Part shown: positions 1 to 8,274 of the stretch, piece after piece
How the letters are laid out: each line of letters begins with the position of its first letter
How positions within the stretch are numbered: the first letter of the stretch is position 1
Assembly (NCBI RefSeq): GCF_001422545.1
Contig: NZ_LMLE01000009.1
Span: 321,655 to 375,656 of the forward strand
Length of the DNA stretch: 54,002 bases
Source of the DNA: Pedobacter sp. Leaf41
GTDB taxonomy: Bacteria; Bacteroidota; Bacteroidia; Sphingobacteriales; Sphingobacteriaceae
Direction: 5' to 3'
Notes under the pieces: model-generated
What the model was told of the DNA's origin: nothing
What the model saw: only the letters and a program-made list of their open reading frames with translations
The model's database searches: none
Program-made: the position numbers and the translations under genes

Positions 1-27
1 GCTCCCGCCAAATACTCCACACCCTTT

Positions 28-225
28 TTTTTGATCTTTATTGTAAAAGCCTGTTTTTCAGGATGAAATTTTTTGGATAACGCCAAAACAAATAGGGCAA
101 TCGGGTGTACACTTCGGAAAATCACATTTTTGATCTTTATTGTAAAAGCCTGTTTTTCAGGATGAAATTTTTTGGATAACGCCAAAACAAATAGGGCAAT
201 CGGGTGTACACTTCGGAAAATCACA
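28..225. repeat. Perfect 99-bp tandem duplication
   Basis: Two back-to-back copies (28-126 and 127-225) are identical base for base. Read on the minus strand, each copy could encode a Cys-rich stretch (CDFPKCTPDCPIC) that then runs into a stop, so I do not call it a gene. The unit is 33 codons long, which may be coincidence. Perfect identity suggests a recent duplication, or an assembly artefact in a repeat-rich area. Confidence 0.9.
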
Positions 226-707
226 CCCAAAGGACCCTGGCTGAGCTATGGGAAGCAGGAAGATACAGGATAAGCTGATACTGCAAAATGTGAGCTTTCT
301 TGGGTTTTTGAACCATATAGAGATATAGAAAATATAGGTTTTACAGCCCAAACGTCGTTCTGGCTTCAGCGGCCGTGTGATTTTGGCCTTCAACCATGAG
401 CTTTTTGTTTTATGAACCATATAGATATATAGGACATATAGACTGGACGGCGCTTTGCTGGCAGCGACTAGGCCGGAGTGGTATCGCATTTTTTGGTCTG
501 ATGAATGAAATATGGTGATTTTTTTTGCAAACGCTGCGCCACGTAAAGCCGTCAGAATTGGAAAACCCATGCTTGCAGCAGGCAAAAACAGCACCGAATT
601 TTTTAGGCGAAGATTTGAAGCAAAGGGCGGGCGGCACTTTAATAGGATATAGCAGTACTAACAAATATATTAGCTAATTATAAAACTAAATTTAATAGAT
701 TAGATAA
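226..707. other. Non-coding repeat-rich gap upstream of comF
   Basis: No convincing gene lies here. The minus-strand open frames at 157-594 and 410-664 overlap each other in different frames and resemble no family I know. Two AT-rich near-copies of a motif beginning GAACCATATAGA occur near 310-337 and 414-440, suggesting decayed dispersed repeats. I see no promoter matching TAnnTTTG directly before comF. Confidence 0.45.
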
Positions 708-1406
708 ATGTTAGCAGTAAAACGTTGGGGTTATGATTTAATGGGATTACTGTTCCCTAATGCTTGCAACGCTTGCGGTACACCTCTATATTATAGTGAG
801 CATCTTATTTGCACAAAATGTTTATATGATTTGCCATTTACCGATTATCACATTCATGCTGATAACAGAGTAGCCAAGCAACTTTGGGGACGACTATCTT
901 TAAACGCAGCTATGGCTATGTTGTATTTCAGGAAGCATTCCAAAGTTCAGAATCTTATTCATAATTTAAAATACAACAACAAGACGGAGGTAGGGGTTTT
1001 GCTGGGAAATAAACTTGGCGAAAGATTAAAGTTTAGTCCTTTATATCAGGATATTGATTTGATTATACCGGTACCTCTGCATTTGAAAAAGTTAAGAATA
1101 CGCGGTTACAACCAAAGCTTATATATTGCAGAAGGCATTTCGCAAATTTTAGACGTACCGTTTAGCGAAGCAGAACTTATTAGAAGTGCTGCCACGGAAA
1201 GTCAAACAAAGAAGAGCCGATACAACAGATATGAGAATATGCAGGATGTTTTTAAGGTTGTAAAGCCTGAGCAATTAAGTCGAAAACTTATCTTGTTAAT
1301 TGATGATGTAATTACAACTGGAGCTACTTTGGAAGCCTGTGCAAATGAACTTCTAAAAAATGGTGTTGCGAAAGTGAGTATTGCAGCACTAGCTTTTGCA
1401 GAGTAA
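708..1406 (+). CDS. comF: ComF family phosphoribosyltransferase-like protein
   Basis: The 232-aa protein has the two parts expected of ComF/GntX. An N-terminal zinc finger is formed by Cys20, Cys23, Cys35 and Cys38. A C-terminal type I phosphoribosyltransferase domain carries the PRPP loop DDVITTGATL at about residues 199-208. In naturally competent bacteria ComF is a cytoplasmic protein needed for handling incoming single-stranded DNA, but the family is widespread and its reaction is not settled, so competence is an inference only. The length fits the family. The ATG at 708 sits directly before the first conserved region. The gene is 53 bp upstream of a lipoprotein gene on the same strand and may be cotranscribed with it. 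Confidence 0.88.
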   Translation: MLAVKRWGYDLMGLLFPNACNACGTPLYYSEHLICTKCLYDLPFTDYHIHADNRVAKQLWGRLSLNAAMAMLYFRKHSKVQNLIHNLKYNNKTEVGVLLGNKLGERLKFSPLYQDIDLIIPVPLHLKKLRIRGYNQSLYIAEGISQILDVPFSEAELIRSAATESQTKKSRYNRYENMQDVFKVVKPEQLSRKLILLIDDVITTGATLEACANELLKNGVAKVSIAALAFAE

Positions 1407-1459
1407 CAAACCTTTTATTAACTTGTAAAGCGATCAGCCGAAAATATATAAGTTTGAAG

Positions 1460-2833
1460 ATGCGTAATATTTTTATTTTAGTCTTTACTTTAATTTGTCT
1501 TTCGAGTTGTAGAAAAGATGAACACATTACGACAGACCCAAACGCGAGGCTTACATTCTCAACAGATAGCATTTTATTTGATACCATATTTACTACAGTT
1601 GGATCAACCGTTAAAAGGATAAAAATCCTTAATAAAAACAATTCGGCGATTAACATTTCAGAAATTAGCCTGGCCAATGGAAATGCTTCTTCATTCAGCA
1701 TAAATATTAATGGAGAATACAGTATCAGTAAGCAAAATATTACTGTAAACGCAGGAGATTCTATTAATTTATTTGTTAAGGCAACCATTAACCCAATCAG
1801 CAAAGCTTCACCTTTCCTTGTTCAAGATTCTATATTGTTTACTACCAATGAAAATAAGCAAACTATTCAATTGCTTGCTTATGGCCAAAATGCGATTTTT
1901 ATTAATGCATCTTCCATTATTACCAATACAACATGGACAAGTGATTTACCTTATATAATCAGCGGCGCTTCAACGGTAAGGAACAATTCCTCGTTAACTA
2001 TTTTACCAGGAGCAAAAATTTACTTTCACGCGGATGCCAGCTTAAACATTGAAGGTAGACTGAATGCCGTAGGGACAATTGATAAACCTATCCTTTTTTG
2101 TAGTGACAGACTGGAAAGCACTTTCGCTAATGTTCCAGGGCAATGGAAAGGTATACATCTGAATGCGTCAGGAACAGGAATAATCTCCTATACCACTATT
2201 AAAAATGCTTCGGTTGGATTAACGTCTGACTCTCTTTCGGTTAACGGCACCCCAAAACTACTGTTAAGCAACAGCATTATTAAAAATATGCAAGTTGCCG
2301 GCTATATAGGTTATCATTCAGAACTAACTGCCTTTAATAACTTATTTTACAACTGTGGCAACTATTTGATTTATGGTGTTGGAGGCGGCAATTACAATTT
2401 GAAGCAAAATACTTTCGCTGGCTATAACTTAAATTTCCCTCGAAAAACGGCATCTATAAGTTTTTCCGATTATCAATCGGCCAGGATGACCAACGCCCTA
2501 AGTTTGAATTTAACCAATAACATCATATGGGGATCGCTAATTAACGAATTCGCAATCGAAAGGAAAACAAATGCAGTTTTACAAAGCAATCTGTTTAATA
2601 ATTTGATTAAAACCGTGAATACATCATATGCTAACAATGACAATATATTAAATCTGGATCCCGGCTTTATTTCTCCTGGATTAGAAAATTTTGAATTACT
2701 TACTACTAGTCCTGCGATAAAAAAAGGGCTAAATCTTAGTAGTGATGTATTTTTCAGCAATTATCTCAATCGCGACTTGAAAAATACATTGAGGATCTTT
2801 CCTTCATCAATGGGTTGTTATGAAAAAAAGTAA
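1460..2833 (+). CDS. Lipoprotein with predicted right-handed beta-helix
   Basis: I choose the ATG at 1460, giving 457 aa; an in-frame TTG two codons earlier is possible. The N-terminus is a lipoprotein signal with lipobox LSSC, so the mature protein should be lipid-anchored, probably at the outer membrane. Residues about 30-130 look like an Ig-like/HYDIN-type beta domain (LTFSTDSILFDTIFTTVGST). The rest is rich in short N/G-containing strands (for example SSLTILPGAKIYF and GQWKGIHLNA) typical of parallel beta-helix proteins. Such folds often bind or cleave polysaccharide, but I see no catalytic motif and the function is unknown. A strong hairpin follows at 2905. Confidence 0.75.
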   Translation: MRNIFILVFTLICLSSCRKDEHITTDPNARLTFSTDSILFDTIFTTVGSTVKRIKILNKNNSAINISEISLANGNASSFSININGEYSISKQNITVNAGDSINLFVKATINPISKASPFLVQDSILFTTNENKQTIQLLAYGQNAIFINASSIITNTTWTSDLPYIISGASTVRNNSSLTILPGAKIYFHADASLNIEGRLNAVGTIDKPILFCSDRLESTFANVPGQWKGIHLNASGTGIISYTTIKNASVGLTSDSLSVNGTPKLLLSNSIIKNMQVAGYIGYHSELTAFNNLFYNCGNYLIYGVGGGNYNLKQNTFAGYNLNFPRKTASISFSDYQSARMTNALSLNLTNNIIWGSLINEFAIERKTNAVLQSNLFNNLIKTVNTSYANNDNILNLDPGFISPGLENFELLTTSPAIKKGLNLSSDVFFSNYLNRDLKNTLRIFPSSMGCYEKK

Positions 2834-2904
2834 TTTTTGTTAACTCGTTAAAACAATTTTTGCCCCAGTTCGTTTATATAATTGAGAGCGTTAATTTAGA
2901 TGGT

Positions 2905-2948
2905 AAGGGTCGATATTTCTTCAAAAGGATATCGGCCCTTTACTTTTT
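2905..2948 (+). terminator. Hairpin terminator after the beta-helix lipoprotein gene
   Basis: A 12-bp stem, AAGGGTCGATAT paired with ATATCGGCCCTT (one G-T wobble), spans 2905-2940. It is followed by the T-rich stretch TACTTTTTAC. It lies about 70 bp after the stop codon at 2833. Confidence 0.7.
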
Positions 2949-3047
2949 ACATCAGTTTGTAAAGGATATTAAAATAAAAATTCGACACTACGTAAGTTAT
3001 ACCCAATAGCTCAATTGGTAATTTATACAAAGCAGCCTAAAATAAAA

Positions 3048-3075
3048 AAGCAGCTACATTTTATGTAACTGCTTT
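3048..3075 (-). terminator. Hairpin terminator after glyA
   Basis: The sequences AAGCAGCTACA and TGTAACTGCTTT form a stem around the loop TTTTA. A-rich DNA on the left side would give a U-run on the minus-strand transcript. The position, just beyond the glyA stop codon, fits termination of glyA. Confidence 0.65.
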
Positions 3076-3112
3076 AAAAGGCTAATGCTTCCAAAAGCCT
3101 ACAATAACAATA

Positions 3113-4384
3113 TTATTTATATAGCGGAAACGCACTAACCAAATTAATCACTTCTGCTTTTACGGCATTGATGTTAGCTTCATCATCTGGATTAGTTAAA
3201 ACCTGATCGATCAAATCAACAATCTTTTCCATTTCTGTTTCTTTCAAGCCACGAGAAGTAATGGCAGCTGTACCTACACGGATACCTGATGTTACGAATG
3301 GTGATTTATCATCAAAAGGAACCATATTTTTATTCACAGTAATTTCTGCTCTTTCCAACGCGTTTTCGGCGACTTTACCAGTAATGTTTTTATTCCGCAG
3401 ATCGATAAGCATCAAATGATTATCAGTACCGCCTGAGATGATGCCATAACCTTTAGCAACAAAGGCTTTCGCCATCGCTTGTGCATTCGCAGCAACTTGT
3501 TTAATGTAAGTTCCATACTCCTCAGTTAAAGCCTCGCCAAATGCAATCGCTTTTGCAGCAATAATATGCTCTAACGGTCCGCCTTGAGTACCTGGAAAAA
3601 CAGCCATATCAAGTAAGTTACTCATCATACGGGTTTCTCCTTTTGGCGTTTTCAAACCCCATGGATTCTCAAAATCTTTTCCCATCATAATCATACCACC
3701 ACGAGGACCACGCAAAGTTTTGTGTGTAGTTGTTGTTACGATATGGCAGTGTGGAAGTGGGTTGGCCAACAAACCTTTGGCAATTAATCCCGCCGGGTGC
3801 GATATATCTGCCAGCACCAAAGCACCAATTTTATCAGCCACTGAACGGATAAAAGCATAATCCCATTCTCTTGAGTAGGCCGATGCACCACAAATAATTA
3901 ATTTAGGTTTTTCAGCTAAAGCGACTTCTTCCAGTTTTTTATAGTCGATCAAACCGGTTTCTTTTTCTACGCCATAAAATAATGGCTGATAAAGTTTGCC
4001 CGAGAAATTGACAGGAGAACCATGCGTTAAGTGACCGCCGTGAGAAAGATCAAATCCTAAAATTTTATCACCAGGTTGCAGAACGGCTAACATTACCGCA
4101 GCATTTGCCTGTGCACCAGAGTGTGGCTGAACGTTTACCCAGGCAGCACCGAACAATTCTTTTGCTCTGTCGATTGCTATTTGTTCTACAACATCTACCA
4201 CCTGGCAGCCTCCGTAGTAACGTTTTCCTGGCAATCCTTCTGCGTATTTATTTGTTAGCACAGAACCAGCAGCTTCCATTACTTGCTTGCTTACAAAGTT
4301 TTCTGATGCGATAAGCTCTAATCCGTGCTCTTGGCGGTCTAGTTCTTTATCAATAAGTTCAAAAATTTGGGTGTCGCGTTTCAT
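3113..4384 (-). CDS. glyA: Serine hydroxymethyltransferase
   Basis: This 423-aa cytoplasmic PLP enzyme converts serine and tetrahydrofolate to glycine and 5,10-methylene-tetrahydrofolate, feeding one-carbon metabolism. The PLP-binding lysine is Lys222 in the signature [14 protein letters not shown], preceded by His221. Other family hallmarks are [10 protein letters not shown] near the N-terminus, [15 protein letters not shown] and the substrate region GIRVGTAA near the C-terminus. Length and ends match the family. The gene stands alone, with its own predicted -7 box at 4411-4418 and a terminator at 3048-3075. Confidence 0.98.
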   Translation of the reverse strand: MKRDTQIFELIDKELDRQEHGLELIASENFVSKQVMEAAGSVLTNKYAEGLPGKRYYGGCQVVDVVEQIAIDRAKELFGAAWVNVQPHSGAQANAAVMLAVLQPGDKILGFDLSHGGHLTHGSPVNFSGKLYQPLFYGVEKETGLIDYKKLEEVALAEKPKLIICGASAYSREWDYAFIRSVADKIGALVLADISHPAGLIAKGLLANPLPHCHIVTTTTHKTLRGPRGGMIMMGKDFENPWGLKTPKGETRMMSNLLDMAVFPGTQGGPLEHIIAAKAIAFGEALTEEYGTYIKQVAANAQAMAKAFVAKGYGIISGGTDNHLMLIDLRNKNITGKVAENALERAEITVNKNMVPFDDKSPFVTSGIRVGTAAITSRGLKETEMEKIVDLIDQVLTNPDDEANINAVKAEVINLVSAFPLYK

Positions 4385-4410
4385 CCTTATATAGGTTTGT
4401 ATTTTTTCTG

Positions 4411-4418
4411 CAAAAGTA
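4411..4418 (-). promoter_or_regulatory. Predicted -7 promoter box for glyA
   Basis: The minus strand reads TACTTTTG, an exact match to the Bacteroidota -7 consensus TAnnTTTG. It lies 27 bp before the glyA ATG. No clear -33 TTTG element is seen at the usual distance. Confidence 0.5.
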
Positions 4419-4458
4419 AGAAATTAATCTCTAAGGTAAAGGCTGGATATGAGGAAAG

Positions 4459-4487
4459 TCTGGCCCTTTTGCCAGATATATTTTTTT
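4459..4487 (+). terminator. Terminator-like hairpin with T-run, orphan orientation
   Basis: TCTGGC and GCCAGA form a 6-bp stem with loop CCTTTT, followed by TATATTTTTTT. This has the form of an intrinsic terminator on the plus strand, yet no plus-strand gene precedes it. It could stop antisense transcription between glyA and scpA. The rest of this roughly 290-bp gap (4385-4676) holds no gene; the part near 4490-4600 looks like a decayed dispersed repeat. Confidence 0.4.
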
Positions 4488-4676
4488 AAAGAAGCTACAG
4501 GATTTGGAAAGCAGTAGCAGCAATTCTTTTAAAGGTTACTCCCGCCCTCGCTACAATCTTTTTTGTCATTGTTTGTGATGAATATGAAAGATCAAACATT
4601 CAAAAAAGTATTTCCGCTAAGTCGGGTTTAATGGGTGCCCGTTAGTGCAGAAAACAGAATAATAAACCAAAAAAAA

Positions 4677-5420
4677 TTAAGCGGATGATTTTACTTTAAA
4701 GTTATTGAAACCACTGCCAATCGTAATTTCTACTAGTTGTTGTTGTAACATCTCGAGTATGGCCAGGAAATTATAAACAAAATGCACCTTATTTTCGGAG
4801 TTTTTGAGCACCACCGCGAAATCAATCTGTTTGTTAATATCAAGTAGATTGGCTATAAAATACTTTTGTTGCTCAATAGTATAAGGATATTGGATTACTG
4901 TATGTTTAACTTCCTCACTTCGCAACTCATATTTTTGCATTGTTTTGTGGTAAACAGTCAGCAACTTGTATAAATCGAGTGATAAAAGCTCATCCTGATG
5001 AGAAGAGGATTCGGCAGCAAGAGATAGATCATATTCTATATTACCCCTTCGCTCCTGTTTCATTCTGCTATCTTCCAAAACTTTCATTTCTTCTGCAGCA
5101 GATTTGAATTGTTTATAAGCAATAAGTCGGGCTATTAAATCTTGTTCGGGATTAATTTCATTGCCTGCCTCATCAATTTCTATTCTCGGCAATAGCATTT
5201 TAGATTTAATCCTCATTAGGGTTGCCGCCACCAAAATAAATTCACTGGCTACCTCTACATTAAGCGCTAAAAGTTGGTGTATGTACGCTAGAAAGTCGTT
5301 TGTGATTTTTGCGATCTCAATATCCTGGATGTTTAATTCATCCCGTTCTATAAAGAACAATAATAAATCGAATGGTCCTTCGAAAACCGGAAGTTTGATC
5401 TCAAAATTTTCTGCTTGCAT
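4677..5420 (-). CDS. scpA: Segregation and condensation protein A (kleisin)
   Basis: The 247-aa protein is the kleisin subunit of the SMC-ScpA-ScpB complex, which organises and separates the chromosome. The N-terminus has the typical kleisin start FEGPFDLLLFFIERDELNI followed by I-x-K-ITNDFLAYI, the helical part that contacts the SMC neck. A middle stretch of charged helix (about 110-180) and a C-terminal winged-helix-like part (VVLKNSENKVHFVYNFLAILEML) complete the family layout. Length is normal. scpB is not in this window. A possible -7 match (TAAATTTG at 5428-5435, minus) is so close to the ATG that the transcript would be almost leaderless. Confidence 0.93.
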   Translation of the reverse strand: MQAENFEIKLPVFEGPFDLLLFFIERDELNIQDIEIAKITNDFLAYIHQLLALNVEVASEFILVAATLMRIKSKMLLPRIEIDEAGNEINPEQDLIARLIAYKQFKSAAEEMKVLEDSRMKQERRGNIEYDLSLAAESSSHQDELLSLDLYKLLTVYHKTMQKYELRSEEVKHTVIQYPYTIEQQKYFIANLLDINKQIDFAVVLKNSENKVHFVYNFLAILEMLQQQLVEITIGSGFNNFKVKSSA

Positions 5421-5494
5421 TTGTTAACAAATTTAACAAAAACAGGGAGACGGCAATATTTTAAAATAATCACCAGAGCAACAAGAATGACTAA

Positions 5495-5686
5495 TTAATT
5501 AGCGTTGGTTAGAATATAAATCGTTTGGCGAGAATCTAAATGAAAAAGATATTCTTTCAAGTTATCAACTACTGATTTTTTGATTTTAACTACTTTACCT
5601 TGTGAATGATACTCATCGATAATTTCGTCGCCGATTTTTACCTTATTGAGTTTATTGACTGGCGTGGAGTGCGTTAAATTTATCAT
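5495..5686 (-). CDS. Small conserved-looking protein, unknown function
   Basis: A 63-aa open frame begins at an ATG (5684-5686) and lies between scpA and dxs in an otherwise empty stretch. The protein is basic, has no signal peptide or membrane segment, and looks like a small beta-rich domain (KVKIGDEIIDEYHSQGKVVKIKKS, of which the GDEI...GKVVKI part resembles a KOW/Tudor-like barrel turn). I do not recognise a family. Support for it being real comes from balanced codon use, the absence of any competing frame and a perfect -7 promoter match 89 bp upstream. It could also be a chance frame. Confidence 0.5.
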   Translation of the reverse strand: MINLTHSTPVNKLNKVKIGDEIIDEYHSQGKVVKIKKSVVDNLKEYLFHLDSRQTIYILTNAN

Positions 5687-5774
5687 GGGATGTTTTTTTT
5701 ACTAATATGGGGGTTTACCAACTCCTCCAAAAATTAAATCGATTAACAATCTAGTTTGGTAGAGATAAGCGGCG

Positions 5775-5782
5775 CAAAGATA
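5775..5782 (-). promoter_or_regulatory. Predicted -7 promoter box for the 63-aa gene
   Basis: The minus strand reads TATCTTTG, matching TAnnTTTG exactly. It would give a leader of about 80 nt before the ATG at 5686. A clear -33 TTTG is not seen. Confidence 0.4.
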
Positions 5783-5919
5783 GATAAACGAAAACTAAAA
5801 AACAGGATTAAGACTAATTAATACTACAACTATAAGGAGTCTTTGGATCATTTTTCGCTTCATTTTAACATATTAAGGAGTAATTGAGTGGGTAAGGACT
5901 TAACCTTGACGATTTTTCT

Positions 5920-5949
5920 TTTGTATTAAAACAAAAATACCTTACTTTG
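5920..5949 (+). promoter_or_regulatory. Predicted dxs promoter
   Basis: A -33-like TTTG (5920-5923) and a near-consensus -7 box TTACTTTG (5942-5949, one mismatch to TAnnTTTG) are separated by 18 bp, the spacing typical of Bacteroidota sigma-A promoters. The dxs ATG follows 25 bp downstream. Confidence 0.6.
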
Positions 5950-5974
5950 TATCTTGTTTTTTACCCAAATCTGA

Positions 5975-7903
5975 ATGCAAGTTAAAGCTGGCCCCCTATT
6001 ATCTAAAATCAACTATCCTGCTGATTTAAAGCAATATAGCGAATCTGACTTAGAACAAATAAGCCAAGAGTTACGCCAATACATTATTGATGTGGTGAGT
6101 GTAAATGGTGGCCATTTTGGCTCTAGTTTAGGTGTTGTAGAGTTAACTGTAGCGCTACATTATGCTTTAAATACACCTTACGACAAGCTGGTTTGGGATG
6201 TAGGACATCAAGCTTACGGACATAAAATTCTTACAGGCCGCAGGGGTTTATTTCATACTAATCGAATCTATAAAGGGATTAGTGGCTTCCCTAAAATATC
6301 GGAAAGTGAATACGATACTTTTGGTGTCGGTCACTCTTCTACTTCTATTTCCGCAGCATTAGGAATGGCTGTTGCTTCACAACTGAAAGGTGAAACCGAT
6401 CGCCAGCATGTCGCCGTAATTGGTGATGGTGCAATGACAGCAGGCTTAGCTTTTGAAGGCTTAAACCACGCTGGCATCGAAAACAGCAATGTGTTAGTGA
6501 TTCTGAATGACAACTGTATGTCTATTGATCCTAACGTTGGCGCACTGAAAGAATATTTAACCAGCATAACCATTTCAAAATCTTACAATCGCTTCCGCGA
6601 TGATATATCGAATGTATTGGTTGGCTTATCAAAGCTTGGCCCAAATGCACATAAATATGTTAAAAAGATTGAGAAAAGTATAAAGGGAACGCTTTTGAAG
6701 CAAAGTAATTTATTTGAGGCGTTAAACTTTAGGTATTTCGGCCCAGTGGATGGGCATGATGTTAAACGTTTAGCACAAACCATCAAAGATTTATCTGCTA
6801 TACCAGGACCAAAATTATTACACTGTATTACAGTTAAGGGTAAGGGTTTTGCCTTGGCCGAAAAAGACCAAACGATATGGCATGCACCAGGCTTATTCGA
6901 TAAAATTACAGGTGAAATTAAAAAAAGTGTTCCAGACAAGCCTCAACCTCCTAAATACCAGGATGTTTTTGGACATACGATGGTGGAACTGGCAGAAGCT
7001 AATGAAAAAATAGTAGGAATTACGCCGGCAATGCCTTCAGGCTCATCATTAAATATTATGATGAAAGCCATGCCAAAACGTGCTTTTGACGTTGGTATCG
7101 CTGAGCAGCATGCTGTTACTTTTTCTGCAGGTTTAGCGGCACAAGGATTAGTACCTTTCTGCAATATCTATTCAAGCTTCATGCAAAGGGCCTACGATCA
7201 GGTTATTCATGATGTAGCGATACAGAAACTTAATGTAGTTTTCTGTTTAGATCGGGCTGGTTTAGCCGGAGCTGATGGCGCAACACATCATGGTGCTTAC
7301 GATATTGCTTACATGCGTTGTATTCCAAATCTGATCATATCTTCTCCAATGAACGAGGAGGAACTACGGAACTTAATGTATACGGCTCAACAAGAGAACA
7401 TGGGCCCGTTCGTAATCCGTTATCCTCGGGGAAACGGGGTTATGCCTGATTGGAAAAGACCATTTAAAGCGCTTGAGATCGGCAAAGGGCGAAAAATTTG
7501 TGATGGTGAAGACGTTGCTCTATTAACGATTGGACATGTTGGTAATTTTGCTGTCGAAGCTCGTACACAACTTAATAGTGAAGGCATTTATCCGGCACAT
7601 TACGACCTTAGATTTGTAAAACCGTTAGACCAGGAGATGTTGCATGAGGTTTTTTCCAAATACAAACATGTTATTACCGTTGAAGATGGATCGCTTCCAG
7701 GAGGAATAGGCTCAGCTGTGCTGGAATTTATGGCCGACAACGGCTACAATTCAAATGTAATTCGGTTAGGTATTCCCGATCAGTTTATCGAACATGGAGA
7801 ACAACCAGAACTTTGGGCAGAGTGTGGTTATGATAAAGATTCGATTGTTGAGGCAGTAAGGAAGGTCGGCTCTAAAAGATTAACGGATAGTATGGTGGGG
7901 TAA
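5975..7903 (+). CDS. dxs: 1-deoxy-D-xylulose-5-phosphate synthase
   Basis: This 642-aa thiamine-diphosphate enzyme joins pyruvate and glyceraldehyde-3-phosphate to make DXP, the first step of the non-mevalonate isoprenoid pathway. That pathway also feeds the undecaprenyl carrier used by the polysaccharide genes nearby. The TPP-binding motif starts at G150-D-G-A-M and ends in LNDNCMS about 30 residues later. GHQAYGHKILTGRR, the transketolase pyrimidine-binding part (DVGIAEQHAVTFSAGLA) and the C-terminal transketolase domain follow in order. Length is normal for the family. It is a single gene with its own promoter and no partner on the same strand. Confidence 0.98.
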   Translation: MQVKAGPLLSKINYPADLKQYSESDLEQISQELRQYIIDVVSVNGGHFGSSLGVVELTVALHYALNTPYDKLVWDVGHQAYGHKILTGRRGLFHTNRIYKGISGFPKISESEYDTFGVGHSSTSISAALGMAVASQLKGETDRQHVAVIGDGAMTAGLAFEGLNHAGIENSNVLVILNDNCMSIDPNVGALKEYLTSITISKSYNRFRDDISNVLVGLSKLGPNAHKYVKKIEKSIKGTLLKQSNLFEALNFRYFGPVDGHDVKRLAQTIKDLSAIPGPKLLHCITVKGKGFALAEKDQTIWHAPGLFDKITGEIKKSVPDKPQPPKYQDVFGHTMVELAEANEKIVGITPAMPSGSSLNIMMKAMPKRAFDVGIAEQHAVTFSAGLAAQGLVPFCNIYSSFMQRAYDQVIHDVAIQKLNVVFCLDRAGLAGADGATHHGAYDIAYMRCIPNLIISSPMNEEELRNLMYTAQQENMGPFVIRYPRGNGVMPDWKRPFKALEIGKGRKICDGEDVALLTIGHVGNFAVEARTQLNSEGIYPAHYDLRFVKPLDQEMLHEVFSKYKHVITVEDGSLPGGIGSAVLEFMADNGYNSNVIRLGIPDQFIEHGEQPELWAECGYDKDSIVEAVRKVGSKRLTDSMVG

Positions 7904-8274
7904 TATTCAGCACTGAATACTATCAAGTGAAGTCAACATAGAGAATGTTATATGTCTTTATCCCCTTTTGGTTAGCATTTTTTTTGCTAATAAGTCGGTA
8001 AATCCAGTTCAAGTTTTCTAATATAACCTATAATTCCACCATTAAGATTATATAGGTTATCACATACCGCATTTTGTCAAACAAGTTACAGGTAATCTGC
8101 TTCTACTCCCCATTTACAAGAATAACTTTTGTATAATTTAAAAGTTATTCTTGATTGCGTTTAAAACATTTCATTATGAAGCTTTCAACGTTAATATATG
8201 ATTTGCAAACTAATTAGTCTTAAATAAAACTACTATATGGCTTAAACAAAATAAGGTTGAATAATTGTTTAAGA
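7904..8274. terminator. Intergenic gap with a long perfect hairpin (8117-8153)
   Basis: This 371-bp gap separates the convergent dxs and RemB-like genes and holds no gene. At 8117-8153 CAAGAATAACTTTT is followed by a 9-nt loop and its exact reverse complement, a perfect 14-bp stem. It probably acts as a bidirectional terminator, although it is AT-rich and lacks a strong T-run. A smaller palindrome (TATTCAG CA CTGAATA) occurs just after the dxs stop. Confidence 0.5.

Noticed and set aside
157..664. Two overlapping minus-strand open frames upstream of comF
   Set aside because: They overlap each other in different frames, end inside a tandem repeat and show no family pattern.
4385..4676. Riboswitch upstream of glyA
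   Set aside because: I see no conserved glycine, SAM or folate riboswitch core; only one small hairpin in the wrong orientation and a decayed repeat are present.
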